From Euglena gracilis (taxonomy: Eukaryota; Euglenida; Euglenophyceae; Euglenales): a stretch of 64,000 nucleotides of DNA. Both the position numbers and the translations under genes were made by a program. Positions 1 to 9,946 of the stretch are shown one piece after another. The notes under the pieces are model-generated. The model saw only the letters and a list, made by a program, of their open reading frames with translations, was not told where the DNA came from and ran no database searches. Location of the stretch: assembly GCA_039621445.1 (NCBI GenBank), contig CP154957.1:19298714-19362713 (forward strand), read 5' to 3'. Each line of letters starts with the position of its first letter. Within the stretch, counting starts at the first letter, position 1.

Positions 1-130
1 CGGGGGCCCAGGGGGGGCCCCTCGGCCTCCACCCCGTCCTCCGCGCCGTCCATCTCAATGGCGACCTCGGCCTTCGCCACTTTGAGGCCCAATCCCACCG
101 CTGCGGCCAGGCTGCTGCCCACGAGGGCTT
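1..130 (-). CDS. Possible 3' part of a cellular gene: exon-like segment running off the window edge
   Basis: On the minus strand a pyrimidine-poor but plausible 3' splice site (GTTTCAACAG, 140-131) is followed by an open frame of about 43 codons to the window edge. It reads as an Ala/Val/Gly-rich stretch (LAAAVGLGLKVAKAEVAIEM) and then an acidic tail (DGAEDGVEAEG). Third codon positions are strongly G/C, unlike the surrounding homopolymer-rich DNA, which is why I read it as coding. No family is recognised and the exon is incomplete. The other frames are also partly open, so this is a weak call. Confidence 0.3.
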
Positions 131-1545
131 CTGTTGAAACGCCCTCGGGGGGGGGGGGCACCACCAGGCAGCCACCCGGGGGGGGGGGTCCGGAGTGCCT
201 TGGGGTGCCTGCCCAGGCAGGCACTACCCCCCCCCTCCGGGGGGGGGGTCAAATTTCGGCATGCGCCCAAGCACATTCCTTTGAAAATAGGCCTTTTTTG
301 GCTGCCCGGCGCCTTCGGCGCCGGGGTCTGTGTTTCTGCTAGGGCACTTTTGGCTGTGTGCCTACCCCCCCCCCGGGGGGTCGGATCGGGAGTGCCTTGG
401 AGTGCCTGCCCAGGAGGCACCCCCCCCCGGGGTGGGGTCGGCACCCGACAAAAATACACCCTGGGCCCCACCCACTGGGTCCAGCATAGGGCCCCCAGGG
501 CCCTAAAGGGGGGAGGGTGCCAACAAAAAAGAAACAACAACCCGAGCCATCAGTCACAGAGCCATGGTTCATCTTTCCTCGAAATTCTGGTGTCCGATGC
601 CAAATCTGCTCTGGTTTACCTTCAAAAAAACCTTTCAAAAGCTTTTGCCAAAAAAAAAATGTTGGCAGGACCCGCACTCTGCCACTTGAGGCGAGACCTT
701 GCGTGGGGCTCGGTCCCACCAACCCACCCTGGGGACTCCCGAGTTAAAGCAAAATCCCTGAACCCTGTCTTCCCCACTTACAGCACGGAGGATCGACTGA
801 GGAGGAGCCACATGTTTCCAAAAAAAAAGTTGCAGTTGAATTTCGAATGGGGATTGTACAAGACACTTCATGGAATGAGGGCCTTTCACGCAGTGAAAAA
901 AATTGCTGTCCAACATGAGCGCTTTTCTTGTTTTCAGTTGCTGGGTGGAACGATGGGATTCCAAATGTCGCACAGGCTGTTCAGGGGTGCATGAAGCCTG
1001 GAGGGGGGGGGGGGTCTGGACCTCCTCCCAACATGGAAGGGGGCCTCCTATCGCAACACTGAAGGAGGCTGGGAAATTTTTTTTTTTGGCTTTATGGATG
1101 GCAAAGGGCCGGATTCCAGGCCAAAACTGGTGAAAAATTCTTGGTTTTTCTTTGAAAAAAATAATAAATTCCAAAAAAATATCATCTTTTGATTGCTTGG
1201 ACATTTTTCCTGCAAAGAACATCAAAGCATCAAAAAAAAAGTGATATGTGCTCAAAAGTGAGGAAAAGTGGCATTGTTTCCATTTTTCAATGCACAGCGC
1301 TGGAAGAAATGTTTCCGCCATTTTTGGAACCTTCCAGGATGGGGGGTGGGCCCGGGTGGGGTCCAGACACCCTCTCAATCTAGAGGGGGGGAGTCCGGTG
1401 CCCCCTAGGGGGGGGGGGGGGCTGGACTCCCCCTTGCCACAAAACCGAAGGGCTTCCTATCCACCCTGGGGTGAGTGGGCAACTATTTTGGCAAGCACCC
1501 TTGGGCTCCAACAGAGGAGGGATCTGAATGGATAAAATGGAATAG
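131..1545. other. Non-coding, C/G-homopolymer-rich stretch
   Basis: No convincing gene. Runs of 8-13 C or G recur. Two diverged copies of a block around GAGTGCCTTGG.GTGCCTG lie near 193-240 and 389-435, each bounded by C/G runs, and the palindrome GGCGCCTTCGGCGCC is at about 309-323. From about 530 onward the DNA is A/T-richer with A and T runs. Confidence 0.6.
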
Positions 1546-1767
1546 TGTCAAGCTGTAGCAGAGGGACGTGCATTTGCAGAAAGGAAAAGCCTGCCAGGAT
1601 CCCTGGGGGTAAGAGGAGAAGCAGGGCCATCCAAAGTGGTTGCTGAGAGTTCTTCAGAAGAGGAAGATGAGTCTCCTGCGTCATTGAATGGCGCCAGGAA
1701 TGGGAAACGAAGAGACAATATACAGGCAAGAAAGGCAAAAACCCACCTCCTGTCCCCCAATGTGTAG
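1546..1767 (+). CDS. Possible acidic exon, unrecognised
   Basis: Between in-frame stops at 1543 and 1765 there is a 73-codon open stretch rich in charged residues, with an acidic Ser/Glu cluster (VVAESSSEEEDESPAS) followed by a basic segment (GKRRDNIQARKAK). This is typical of disordered tails of nuclear proteins. There is no ATG, so it would have to be an internal or terminal exon, with an acceptor perhaps at one of the AGs near 1552-1557. The low-complexity composition could be chance. Confidence 0.2.
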   Translation, partial: CQAVAEGRAFAERKSLPGSLGVRGEAGPSKVVAESSSEEEDESPASLNGARNGKRRDNIQARKAKTHLLSPNV

Positions 1768-2759
1768 TCATCCAAAGCCCCCCAATGAAATCTTGTGTAG
1801 ATGCCTCTTCGACTTCCAGAGCGTAGCAAGTATTATCTAATGCTTACGACACCTGATGTCGTCTGAGATTTTTGCCTTCAGTTAAAAGGAACAGCTGTGC
1901 AAAACAGCCGATCCAAATGCGAATTTTAACAAAATTCAAACTTTTCTGGTTCAGAGTGCACACATCTTTGACAACTGTATACATTGTGTCGAGTGCAACA
2001 TTTCCAGCATAAAATGCAGGCAATTTTATTGGAAATGTGATTGTGGGGTGGGATGATGAGAGTTGTTTCGTTCAATCTTCTTCTGATTTTTTCTGTTCAA
2101 CACATAATTTTATTGCATCTTATCCTTTTTATTTCCTGTTCCATCGCATTTTTCCCTGTGGGGTAGGATTATGGATATAAGCTCATTGATTTGGGACATT
2201 TATGACTTTGGAGCTGACATGCTTTGATGGAAAAAAACTTCATCCAACCAGTCGCCACCAGTTTCCTGTTTGCAACCTCGGAGATGAGCTCGATGCGCAT
2301 ACTTGCCTCCAATCCTCTTTTCACACTTTGAACTAGAACAAAGATGAATGGTTGCCAAATGCACAAGGGACATAATTCAGGATGCCAACGACACTTCCAT
2401 GCACCTCAATATGTTTGCTGGTTTGTTGCAGTGTGGGACAATAGACTGGAAAATATTCAAGACCAGGGTGTTGTTTCTTTCAGAGGAGGGAAAAACATTA
2501 AGCTGGTGAGATGCCTTTTTCCAACCATGTCCCCCCCCCCCCCCCCCCCCCGGCAATTCAACTCAGCCGCCTGACTGACCACCCAAGGCAAAAAAATGGC
2601 AACCTCAAAAAATCGGCCAAAATTGGGTGAAATTGGGTCGAAAAATCTATTATTTTGTACAATTTGTTAATGTTGGGCATTTCTCCAGTTTGTCTCCATT
2701 TCCTTTTTCCAGCCAGCCAAGGGGGTTGTTTTGACAACTGGTGCCATTTTCCCCAGCAG
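1768..2759. other. Unannotated stretch
   Basis: I see no gene, RNA or mobile element here apart from a C homopolymer at about 2530-2550. Base composition is balanced and A/T-leaning. Confidence 0.5.
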
Positions 2760-2811
2760 GTGTGTGTGTGTGTGTGTGTGTGTGTCCGTGTGTGTGTGTG
2801 TGTGTGTGTGT
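2760..2811 (+). repeat. (TG)n microsatellite
   Basis: About 26 TG dinucleotides, broken once by TCCG near 2785. Simple-sequence repeat. Confidence 0.95.
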
Positions 2812-2947
2812 GTTCAACCAACCCCATCACTGACTTGTCCTCGTAGGGCTGCTCTCCCACTCGCACACTTATTTACCCCTGTCTGCCCCCCCCCCCCCCA
2901 GGGTGGGTATCGAGAGTGGGTTTAGTCACACCGGGGATGGCATCCGG

Positions 2948-3057
2948 GGACACCACGTTTTTATTATTTCCCCCCACTTTTTCACTTCCCATTGGTCTTT
3001 GTGGACACCACGTTTTTATTATTTCCCCCCACTTTTTCACTTCCCATTGGTCTTTGT
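2948..3057 (+). repeat. 55-bp tandem duplication
   Basis: A 55-bp unit beginning GGACACCACG is present twice head to tail (from 2948 and from 3003) with no difference seen by eye, so it is a recent local duplication. Confidence 0.9.
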
Positions 3058-4088
3058 GGGAAGTGAGCCAGCACCCTGAGCAGGAGACCTTTGAATACGG
3101 GCAGGAGACAGTTTCTCGGAAGCTTCAGGTCAGAGGTGAATGGTCAAAGTTTGACCTCCCGTGGTACAAAAAAGGTGCTTTTCCACAAATTGACCAGAAG
3201 CTGCAATAATTTTTAAAAAATCCAATCCAATCCACTTGGAAAATGCGCTCCTATCAAAAAAAATAATGCGGGTGGAAATCATTAACAGACAGTTTTCACC
3301 CTTTTTTGTGGTCTTGCTTAATTTGGCAAAGGGGAGGGGCAAATAGGGGTAGATATACCAACCTTTTTCGATTTTTATCGAACGGTTTTTGTTTGTGTTT
3401 GAATGCATTTTTGAGTCACATGCAAGTATAGGGTGGAGTTATTTGGGGGAAAAAAAGGTGTGGGTGCTTTGTCACTCTTGCCACCATCTTGATAGTCCAT
3501 TGTACCTCCTTCGTAGTCATGGCTGGCAGGGTCAGCAAAGTCAGGTTTGTCGGCCTGAGAATGTTTTTTCCTAACCAGCAGCTTTACGGCGAAAATGAGA
3601 AATACTGTGCTGTTGAGCGTGCTGTCCATCCCAGGATTTGTGTTTACGCACTCCGGATTCAAATCTACACAAGTAGGGAATTCCTAAAGGACCCAAGATG
3701 GCTGGAAAAAAAAGGTGCTGGCTGAATCGTGGGGGGGGTCCACCAGCTTCCAGACTGGACCCAAACCCAAACGTGGCACCCGAAAACAACCATAAAAAGC
3801 CCAAACCAATAGGGATTCATTTTCAGCCAAAAATTTGAGGTGGAACCCCCAAAAGTGGCTCTCAAAAACCTCAAAAGGGGCCACTTTTGGCCGTTCTTGT
3901 CAAAGAAATTGGTTCAGCCTGGCTTTACCGGGCTGCGAAAACTTAACCGCCACTTGAACTTGGGGTGGGGAGTCAGCAGCTGGAGCTGCTAGCTGGAAAG
4001 GTCCCCTCCTGGGGGGGTGAGGTCCGCTTTAAGAAATTCCCTGAAAACCAGAAAAAATATGTACAATTCCAAGATCTCCACATGCCAT
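3058..4088. other. Unannotated stretch
   Basis: No supportable gene. Short open frames on both strands look random and have no recognisable motif. Confidence 0.5.
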
Positions 4089-4185
4089 CCCCCCCCTTAT
4101 TGTCCCTAGGCCCCGGCCAACGGAGGGTTTATTGCCGACCCCAATGAAATTCCTTTGGTACGCTCTCATTGTCCCCCCCCCCTTG
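4089..4185. mobile_element. Truncated poly-C MITE related to the 7,539-7,712 copy
   Basis: The interior matches the MITE at 7,539-7,712 in order: a C run plus TTATTGTCCC, a GGCC-rich core, GAGGGTTT, then AATGAAATT.CCTTTGGTAC and another C run. Neither terminal inverted repeat is complete, so this looks like a degraded member of the family. Confidence 0.55.
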
Positions 4186-4468
4186 CTATCTGATCGGACT
4201 GCAAGCTGATGGGACGATTAGGGGGGATGGTAAATGCTGCTCACAAAAATCCCAAAAAATCTGATGTGATCTCCTGCACGCCCTGCATGCCATTTGGAGC
4301 AGCACTCTCCAGGTCTCTGGCCGACATAGGAGAAGTGAATGTGTCGGCGGGGTCTGCCACGGTCATTTTCTGCCGATGGAAAGGCATCCTACAAACCTGC
4401 AAAACGAGATGTTCAAAAAGGCACATTGTCCCCCAAAGTAAAAAGCCCCCAATGCCCTTTACTACAAA

Positions 4469-4553
4469 AAAGGGGTGGCGGACGCCGGTTCTGTCCAAAG
4501 CCCGGCGTTCCAAACGCCGGGTTTTGGACAGAACCGGCGTCCGCCACCCCTTG
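4469..4553. repeat. Near-perfect 85-bp palindrome (hairpin)
   Basis: Two arms of about 41 bp (4,469-4,510 and 4,512-4,553) are reverse complements around the GGACAGAACCGGCGTCC theme. A third partial arm (GGACAGAACCGGCGTCC) sits at about 4,593-4,609. It could extrude as a cruciform or be a foldback element remnant. No target duplication was identified. Confidence 0.8.
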
Positions 4554-5261
4554 TTTAAACCTTAAACCAGCGTTTTAGAGACGCCGGGTTCAGGACAGAA
4601 CCGGCGTCCCCACCCTTCGGTCAAAGGACACTCCCAGGACCAATCTCCGACTAATCTGCAATGTTGCGCTACTTTGCATTTCACCAAATTCCGGCGATCG
4701 CGAGGGTATTTCTGGCTGTGTCAATCGTCCAGGTACAAAGTCACCCCTCAATCGAAAGCTCCTTTCATCAGACGACTGGCGATCACCACCAAATTCAGCC
4801 ACGCCGCTTGGAGCTCTTATTTTCTGTCAGTGTAAAATCCTAATTTCACAACTCTCGTGCCCCCTAGGACCCCTCAGGTGGTCGATTCGAAGAGAAAAAA
4901 CGTTTCTGTGAGGTTTATTCAGCATCTTAAACCAAAAATCACTGAAAATTACCACAAATTTCGACTAAGATTCTGGCCGATCCGATGATCGCGAGCGTAT
5001 CTCGGGCTGTGGGCAACGTTAGGGTACCAAGTTACCCCTCGATCGAAGCTCTTTTCAACAGATGACCAGCGGTGCTCATCAGATCTTTCCACGCCGCACG
5101 GTCTCTATTTCCAAATCTGGGCCAATTTTCACCAAATTTGGATATCCACCCCAGTGGTCCCCAGATGGCAAAATTCATTGTCCTAGATGGTTGAAACAGT
5201 CATACCAGCACCTTAGGGTCACTTTTGGGCACTTTTGGTGACATTTTTAGGAATGAAAACC

Positions 5262-5334
5262 GACCAATTGGGTAGTCGGCCGACTAGTCGGCCGACTACC
5301 CACTACCCCCCCCCCCCAGTCTACCGTTTGGCAC
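5262..5334. repeat. Copy of the outer arm of the GTCGGCCGAC foldback family
   Basis: CAATTGGGTAGTCGGCCGAC, ACTAGTCGGCC and the following C run plus AGTCTACCGTTTGGCACT match the right outer arm of the larger foldback element near 12,885-12,945. It is an isolated arm adjoining the MITE at 5,347. Confidence 0.65.
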
Positions 5335-5346
5335 TGTGCACAACTA

Positions 5347-5666
5347 CCATCCCCCCCCCATTATGTACCCCCCCCATTGTGTACCCCCTGGGGGGGAGGT
5401 ACATAATGGGGGGGGTAACACTTTTTCTAAAGAATTTCCCAAAAAATGCTCAAAAATCGACGTTTTTGGGACGTTTTCAAAAAGTGATATTTGGCAAATG
5501 TGCTGAAAATTGACCATTTATTGCAAACATCCAAAAAGTTGCCAAAAATGACCCCCTTTGGGCTGTTCGGTCGGGTCTTGGAATGGGACCTGGGTACCCC
5601 CCCATTGTGTACCTCCCCCCCAATTTCGGCCTCCCGGGGGGAGGTACATAATGGGGGGGAGGATGG
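5347..5666. mobile_element. MITE with poly-C terminal inverted repeats and TA target duplication
   Basis: 320 bp. The left end is TA|CCATCC followed by a C run and ATTATGTACC; the right end is its reverse complement, GGTACATAATGG to GGATGG|TA. The flanking TA on both sides (5,345-5,346 and 5,667-5,668) is the duplication expected from Tc1/mariner-type insertion. Inside are further C-run/ATTGTGTA.C direct repeats and no transposase, so it would move only with a transposase supplied elsewhere. Two other copies in this window share this architecture. Confidence 0.75.
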
Positions 5667-5668
5667 TA

Positions 5669-6570
5669 GTGCAATATCAGACAGCAAAATACTGTGGGGG
5701 AAATTAACGGGGGGAAAGCTAACGAGGTTTGCACAAATGACCATGTTTGGGCTCATGGCATAAATGCACACAACGCCAGCGATGTGAAAGGGAACAAACG
5801 TCACACTGCACTCGGTTCATACCCACGGGCCAAAGGACCCCCCAAATGCTCAAATAAGGGGGGGTCAAATAAGGGGGGGGGGGGTCAAAAATTCCTTTAG
5901 AAATAGGGCAAAAAAAATTTCGGCACCTTCGGCGCATGAAAAAAAAAATTCCCCGGACCCAAATGCTCAATTAAGGGGGGGAGGGCAAATAAAGGGGGCG
6001 GTATCACGACACGGGGAGCGAGGGGAACGACCACATCACATCTAGCACACGTGGGGTCGGCTGACACAAGACGGCGCTTTTTGAAACGACAGTGGTGGAT
6101 CAATCAATCAGGCCGCCCACGCACAAAGGAAAGTGCCCAATTAGCTGCACAACTCATCGAATTCAAGGAGGTGAGTGAACCCGTCCCAGACGCTTTCTTT
6201 TTGGTAGCCTCCACCAGAAGGTTACTGTGCAGGGGGTCAATAGCAGGATTCTTTCTTTTCTGCCAACCCTGCTTAATTGCAGCCAAAAATTCAGCAACTT
6301 TTGGTGGTTCTGTCCATGGTGTTTGCCGCTTTCTTCGCCATTTTCAGGAGAACCGACCGAGGAGAAACACGGTGTGAAGGTGCGAAATAGCACTTTTTGC
6401 TCTAAACCGAAAATCGGTGCAAGGTCAAGCATTGTGGGCGCCCAGTCCCCACCCCCCCAAAGTACACCCCAATAACTTGGCCTTACACTCATATCTCGTT
6501 TTCTAGGACCAGGGGTTGGTTATCAATGTGTTTCAGGTCATCTCGACAATGTTTTCACATTTTGGTTTCT
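5669..6570. other. Unannotated stretch with poly-G/poly-C blocks
   Basis: No gene recognised. G-run/TCAAATAA and CAAATAAAG direct repeats at about 5,850-6,000 resemble the internal blocks of the poly-C MITEs and may be a decayed relative. Confidence 0.45.
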
Positions 6571-6663
6571 ATTCACGGAATACAGGGCGTTATTTTCAAT
6601 TCACGAATACGGGCTGTATTCGTGAATAGGGCATTCACGAAATACAGGCTGTATTTCGTGAAT
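6571..6663. repeat. Three consecutive small hairpins with ATTCACGAA stems
   Basis: Successive inverted repeats of about 30 bp: a degenerate one (6,571-6,600), one with ATTCACGAATAC/GTATTCGTGAAT arms (6,599-6,627) and one with ATTCACGAAATAC/GTATTTCGTGAAT arms (6,633-6,663). In the last two the loops are GGGCT or AGGCT, and each stem has compensating changes. Confidence 0.8.
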
Positions 6664-6819
6664 AGGATTTTTAGAAAATTTTGGGCAAAAAAAAATTCCA
6701 AAAAATCATTGCAAAAAATTTTCCCCCAAACCCTCCATGACGTTTTTTTTTAAAAAAATATTTTTTTTGAAAGAACATGTTTTTTTTTGTTTCAAAAAAA
6801 ACAAGCCGTCAAACTAGGA

Positions 6820-6888
6820 ATATAGGGATAGGTATAGGTATAGGTATAGGCTTTTCCACCTCCTATATCTCCTATACCTCCTATATGT
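6820..6888. repeat. Inverted TATAGG/CCTATA simple repeat
   Basis: A TATAGG-type run on the left faces a CCTATA-type run on the right, giving an imperfect hairpin. Simple-sequence repeat. Confidence 0.7.
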
Positions 6889-7344
6889 CGTGACCAAAAC
6901 CAATTTTACGGGGGAAATATGAACAACATTCCAAGGAATTGTTTGCCCGTGTTTTTGTTGGATGCTTCATCTCTTGGAGAGGCACCCGGTTTTGGAGCAT
7001 GGGGCAGGCATAGAGAGTCATTTCCCAAAGGCGGCAAGCACGGCACAAAAAGTGTCCTTGGTCTTCTGCATGAACCCCATGAGCCTTGTGGAAGATCCAT
7101 TTTTTCAGCAAGCTTTTGGACATCCTTTTGGCAGAAATGAAATTGCTGATGAAATATATTTGCTTGCGGAAGGTGCCCTTCTCAGTCTCAAAACAAATAA
7201 AATTTTGATTTTTAATAAGGCATCCGATCCAAAATTGGAACAGCCATAGCTGGGTCTTCTGTCGCACTGGCACTGGATGGAGACAATTTTTGACCATTTT
7301 TTGACAATTTTGGGGTGGGTATTTTTTTGAGACATAGAAGTGAC
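6889..7344. other. Unannotated stretch
   Basis: Open frames of up to about 95 codons on both strands, but none has a recognisable domain or splice context I would trust. Confidence 0.4.
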
Positions 7345-7402
7345 ATATAGGTATATATATATACATATACATATATATATATATATGTATATATATATAT
7401 TG
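7345..7402. repeat. (TA)n-rich microsatellite
   Basis: Mostly alternating TATA with occasional CATATA interruptions. Confidence 0.9.
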
Positions 7403-7538
7403 GTAGGAAATGTGGGGTGAATTGAGTAACCCCCCCTAATTGTCACCCCCCCCTAATAGTCGCCAGGGGGGTCAAAATGCTCCCAGGGGGGTGCCATATA
7501 GGGGGGGGGTCACGTTATAGGTATAGGTTGTCTATATA

Positions 7539-7712
7539 CCACCCCCCCCCATATTGTCCCCCCCCCCATATTGTCCCTCGGCCCGGCCGACGAGGGGTTT
7601 TTTTGGCTCGGCCAATGAAATTTCCTTTGGTACCCCCATATTGTCCCCCCCCCATATTGTCCCTTCGGGCCTCCGGGGGAGAGGTCGGTGGGACAATATG
7701 GGGGGGGGGTGG
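7539..7712. mobile_element. Poly-C TIR MITE, 174 bp, TA target duplication
   Basis: Ends are TA|CCACCCC..CATATTGTCCC and GGGACAATATGG..GGGGTGG|TA, perfect inverted repeats apart from run length, flanked by TA at 7,537-7,538 and 7,713-7,714. Inside, a second C-run/CATATTGTCCC copy is followed by a GGCC-rich core and CCTTTGGTAC. It is the same length as the copy at 10,097-10,270. No coding capacity. Confidence 0.8.
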
Positions 7713-7714
7713 TA

Positions 7715-8640
7715 TGTAGGTATAGGTCTTTTGCCAAATCCATACCTATATGCAACCCTGCGTCAACCTTGCCCGGGGGTTTCGTAAAAATGATGAATTT
7801 GCACGAAAACGCCCATCGCAAAGATAACACCCTTAAGTGCGAATTAACCCCCCCCCAAAATAAGACCCCCCAAAATTATATAAAAATTGTGGGCATAACC
7901 CGTTATACGGCCTGTATACGGATTATAGCGCACGATTTTTCTGCAACCGTTAATTAAGAGGCCCGGCGCCTGCCCTGTATTTCGTTGATGTGCTTCACGC
8001 CATGGTTTAGGGCACTTTTGGGGCTTTTTTGGGTTGAAAGCATGATTTTTCGCACCAGAAAACACAGATTTGGAAATACTTTCACACATTTGAAAAAAAA
8101 AAATTCACAGGGGGTGTTCCCCCGAGTGGCTTAGGCAGCGTGCTCTGGTGCTGTTGTTTGCTTTTTATTTGGGGGGGGTGGCCAATGAAAAAGGGGGGGT
8201 CAGATTCACAGGAACAAGGCCAGAACTCAAACCCAATTCAGAGGTTCCCTTCCCGACCCATTTCAACATTGCCTCCTTTGGATTCTATTGCCTCCTCTGT
8301 ATTTTAAACCCCTCCCCTAATAAGTGCGCACCCCCCAAGGGGCCGAAACTACCTCCCTAAAAAGTGCGCACCCCCCCTCCCCGAAGGAGAAATCTCAGGT
8401 CGGAAAGCACACACACAGGGTATAGAAGTGATTTTTCCTTGGGGTCATGAGATCCCTACAAGCCTACAAGGGGGGTTGGTACACCCTCCCCCCCTCCCAG
8501 GGGCTCGCCACGCCATCCCCCCCCCCCTAGCCGGACCCCCTCGCCACGCCACTGTTACCCTGACCCATTTCCGACCATGGTACCCCCCCTAAATGAACCC
8601 CCCCCTAAATGACCCAGGGCCGCCGTTGCAATTTTTTTTT
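7715..8640. other. Unannotated stretch with C-run direct repeats
   Basis: No gene recognised. C-run blocks with AAAATAAGA (near 7,852), TAAGTGCGCA (about 8,319 and 8,362) and TAAATGA (near 8,592 and 8,611) look like parts of the poly-C repeat family without intact ends. Confidence 0.45.
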
Positions 8641-8650
8641 GCCACATGTT

Positions 8651-8766
8651 CTTTCTCACAGCCTCCAAACACGGTGTGTTTGCGTTGTGAGCGGCCAGTT
8701 CGGTCCAAAAAATGCTGCCGCTTGTGTCAAATGTCATGCGTGGCTCCATGTGGGATGCATGCATAG
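8651..8766 (+). CDS. Possible PHD-like zinc-finger exon fragment
   Basis: After an acceptor-like CTTTCTCACAG the open frame contains CVKCHAWLHVGC, which fits the second half of a PHD/treble-clef finger (C-x2-C-x2-W-x-H-x2-C), with further cysteines (CVC) upstream. The rest of a domain is missing: downstream DNA turns into A/T homopolymers with inverted symmetry. It may be a captured or decayed exon. Function would be chromatin or protein binding if real; I rate it as weak. Confidence 0.25.
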
Positions 8767-9480
8767 CTGGCGTTTTTTTTGTTTTTTTAAAAAAAAACGT
8801 TTTTTTTGTTTTTTATTAAAAAAAACGGGCAAAAAAAACGGCAAAAAAAACAAAGGGAAAAATGATGGTCCAAATTTTGCCTTTGATCGCAAGGGTGAAC
8901 CAATCTTAGCTCAAATGACTTGAAAACCAATACTTTTGGTTGTCTTCAACAAGAATGGTCAAAAATAGGGCATTTTTCTGCCATTTTGGGATGTTTCAAC
9001 TTGAAACATCCCAAATTTGGTGTCTTTCTCTGACCGAGGATGGGCAAAAAAGCTAAAATTAAAGGCAAAAAAAATTTTTTGCCCTGGACCCTCAATGGCG
9101 TTTTTTTTGTTTTTTTTAAAAAAAATGTTTTTTTTTAAAAAAAAACGTGTTTTTTTTTACTTTGTTTTAAACGAAGTGCCAGCTATGGATGCATGTGGGC
9201 GGCGAGACGGTAGTGACCTCCAACAACAGTAACACCAAAAAGTTCAATGAAAGCCGAGTTTTTAATGTGATAAACTGAAAAGGCACAAAGAATGTGGTGA
9301 GAAAATTACACACTTTTCAAAAAAAAAACTTTCTTTCCAAAATCTCGGGGGGGGGGGCCCCGACCCCCCACTTCCACACCTATGTTGACGAGGTTGTCCA
9401 GGGGCTGTAGCACCAGGGTCAAGCCCCCGGGATGATGGCCACCCACAGCCCATTGCGTTCCTTCAGTGATCTGCCAGATT
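8767..9480. other. A/T-homopolymer-rich stretch bounded by an inverted repeat
   Basis: T and A runs of 6-10 bases (about 8,774-8,850 and 9,100-9,170) are bounded by inverted copies of GATGCATGCATAGCTGGC (8,752-8,771) and GCCAGCTATGGATGCATG (9,178-9,195). No gene seen. Confidence 0.5.
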
Positions 9481-9665
9481 GAAACCGTGTTTGGGCCGAT
9501 TTCGAGACTTTAAAAGTCTTAAATCTTCGCCCAAAACACGGTTTCAAACAAGAACAGTGTTTTGGGCCAAGGTTTTAGGGGGGCCCAGGGGCGACCGCGG
9601 CGCCTTCGGCGCCGCGGTCCCCGCCCCTGGGCTCCCCCTAACTCTTGGCCCAAACACAGTTCTTG
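9481..9665. repeat. Two adjacent long hairpins with a GGCGCC-TTC-GGCGCC tip
   Basis: Hairpin 1 (9,481-9,545) has GAAACCGTGTTTGGGC against GCCCAAAACACGGTTTC. Hairpin 2 (9,549-9,665) has arms of about 55 bp and a GC-rich tip of GGCGCC, TTC, GGCGCC. The outer arm motifs of both are alike (GTGTTTTGGGC), so the second may have arisen from the first or from one foldback unit. Confidence 0.8.
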
Positions 9666-9778
9666 ACACAGAAACCATGGAAATGGAACCTTTCATGGAT
9701 ATTGTTTCATAGATGTGACGCTTGCCAGGAAACGTGACCCCCCGGAGGTTAGGCAATACGGGGGGGGGGGCTGCGGAC

Positions 9779-9866
9779 CCCCCCGGTGAACTTCACCGTT
9801 CAACGTTCACCGGGGGGGGGGGGTGCTTTCGGCGGTGAAGTTGACCGGTGAACTTCACCGTTTTGA
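9779..9866. repeat. GGTGAACTTCACC palindrome cluster
   Basis: Repeated palindromic GGTGAACTTCACC and GGTGAAGTTGACC words next to C/G runs. A related cluster with the same C-run plus GGTGAACTT context is at about 10,677-10,760, on the other side of the hAT-like element. Confidence 0.65.
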
Positions 9867-9946
9867 TGGTTGGGGGTGAGATTTTCATGGGTGAAATTTT
9901 GCTCCTTTCTTCTCAAAATGGTCATTTTGAGAGGAAATGCTTCATG

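Noticed and set aside
2558-2866. His/Thr-repeat and Val/Cys-repeat ORFs
   Set aside because: Translations of the (TG)n microsatellite.
8735-9195. Mobile element bounded by GATGCATGCATAGCTGGC and GCCAGCTATGGATGCATG
   Set aside because: The ends are inverted but imperfect, no target duplication is visible, and the interior is A/T homopolymer. Reported only as an inverted-repeat stretch.
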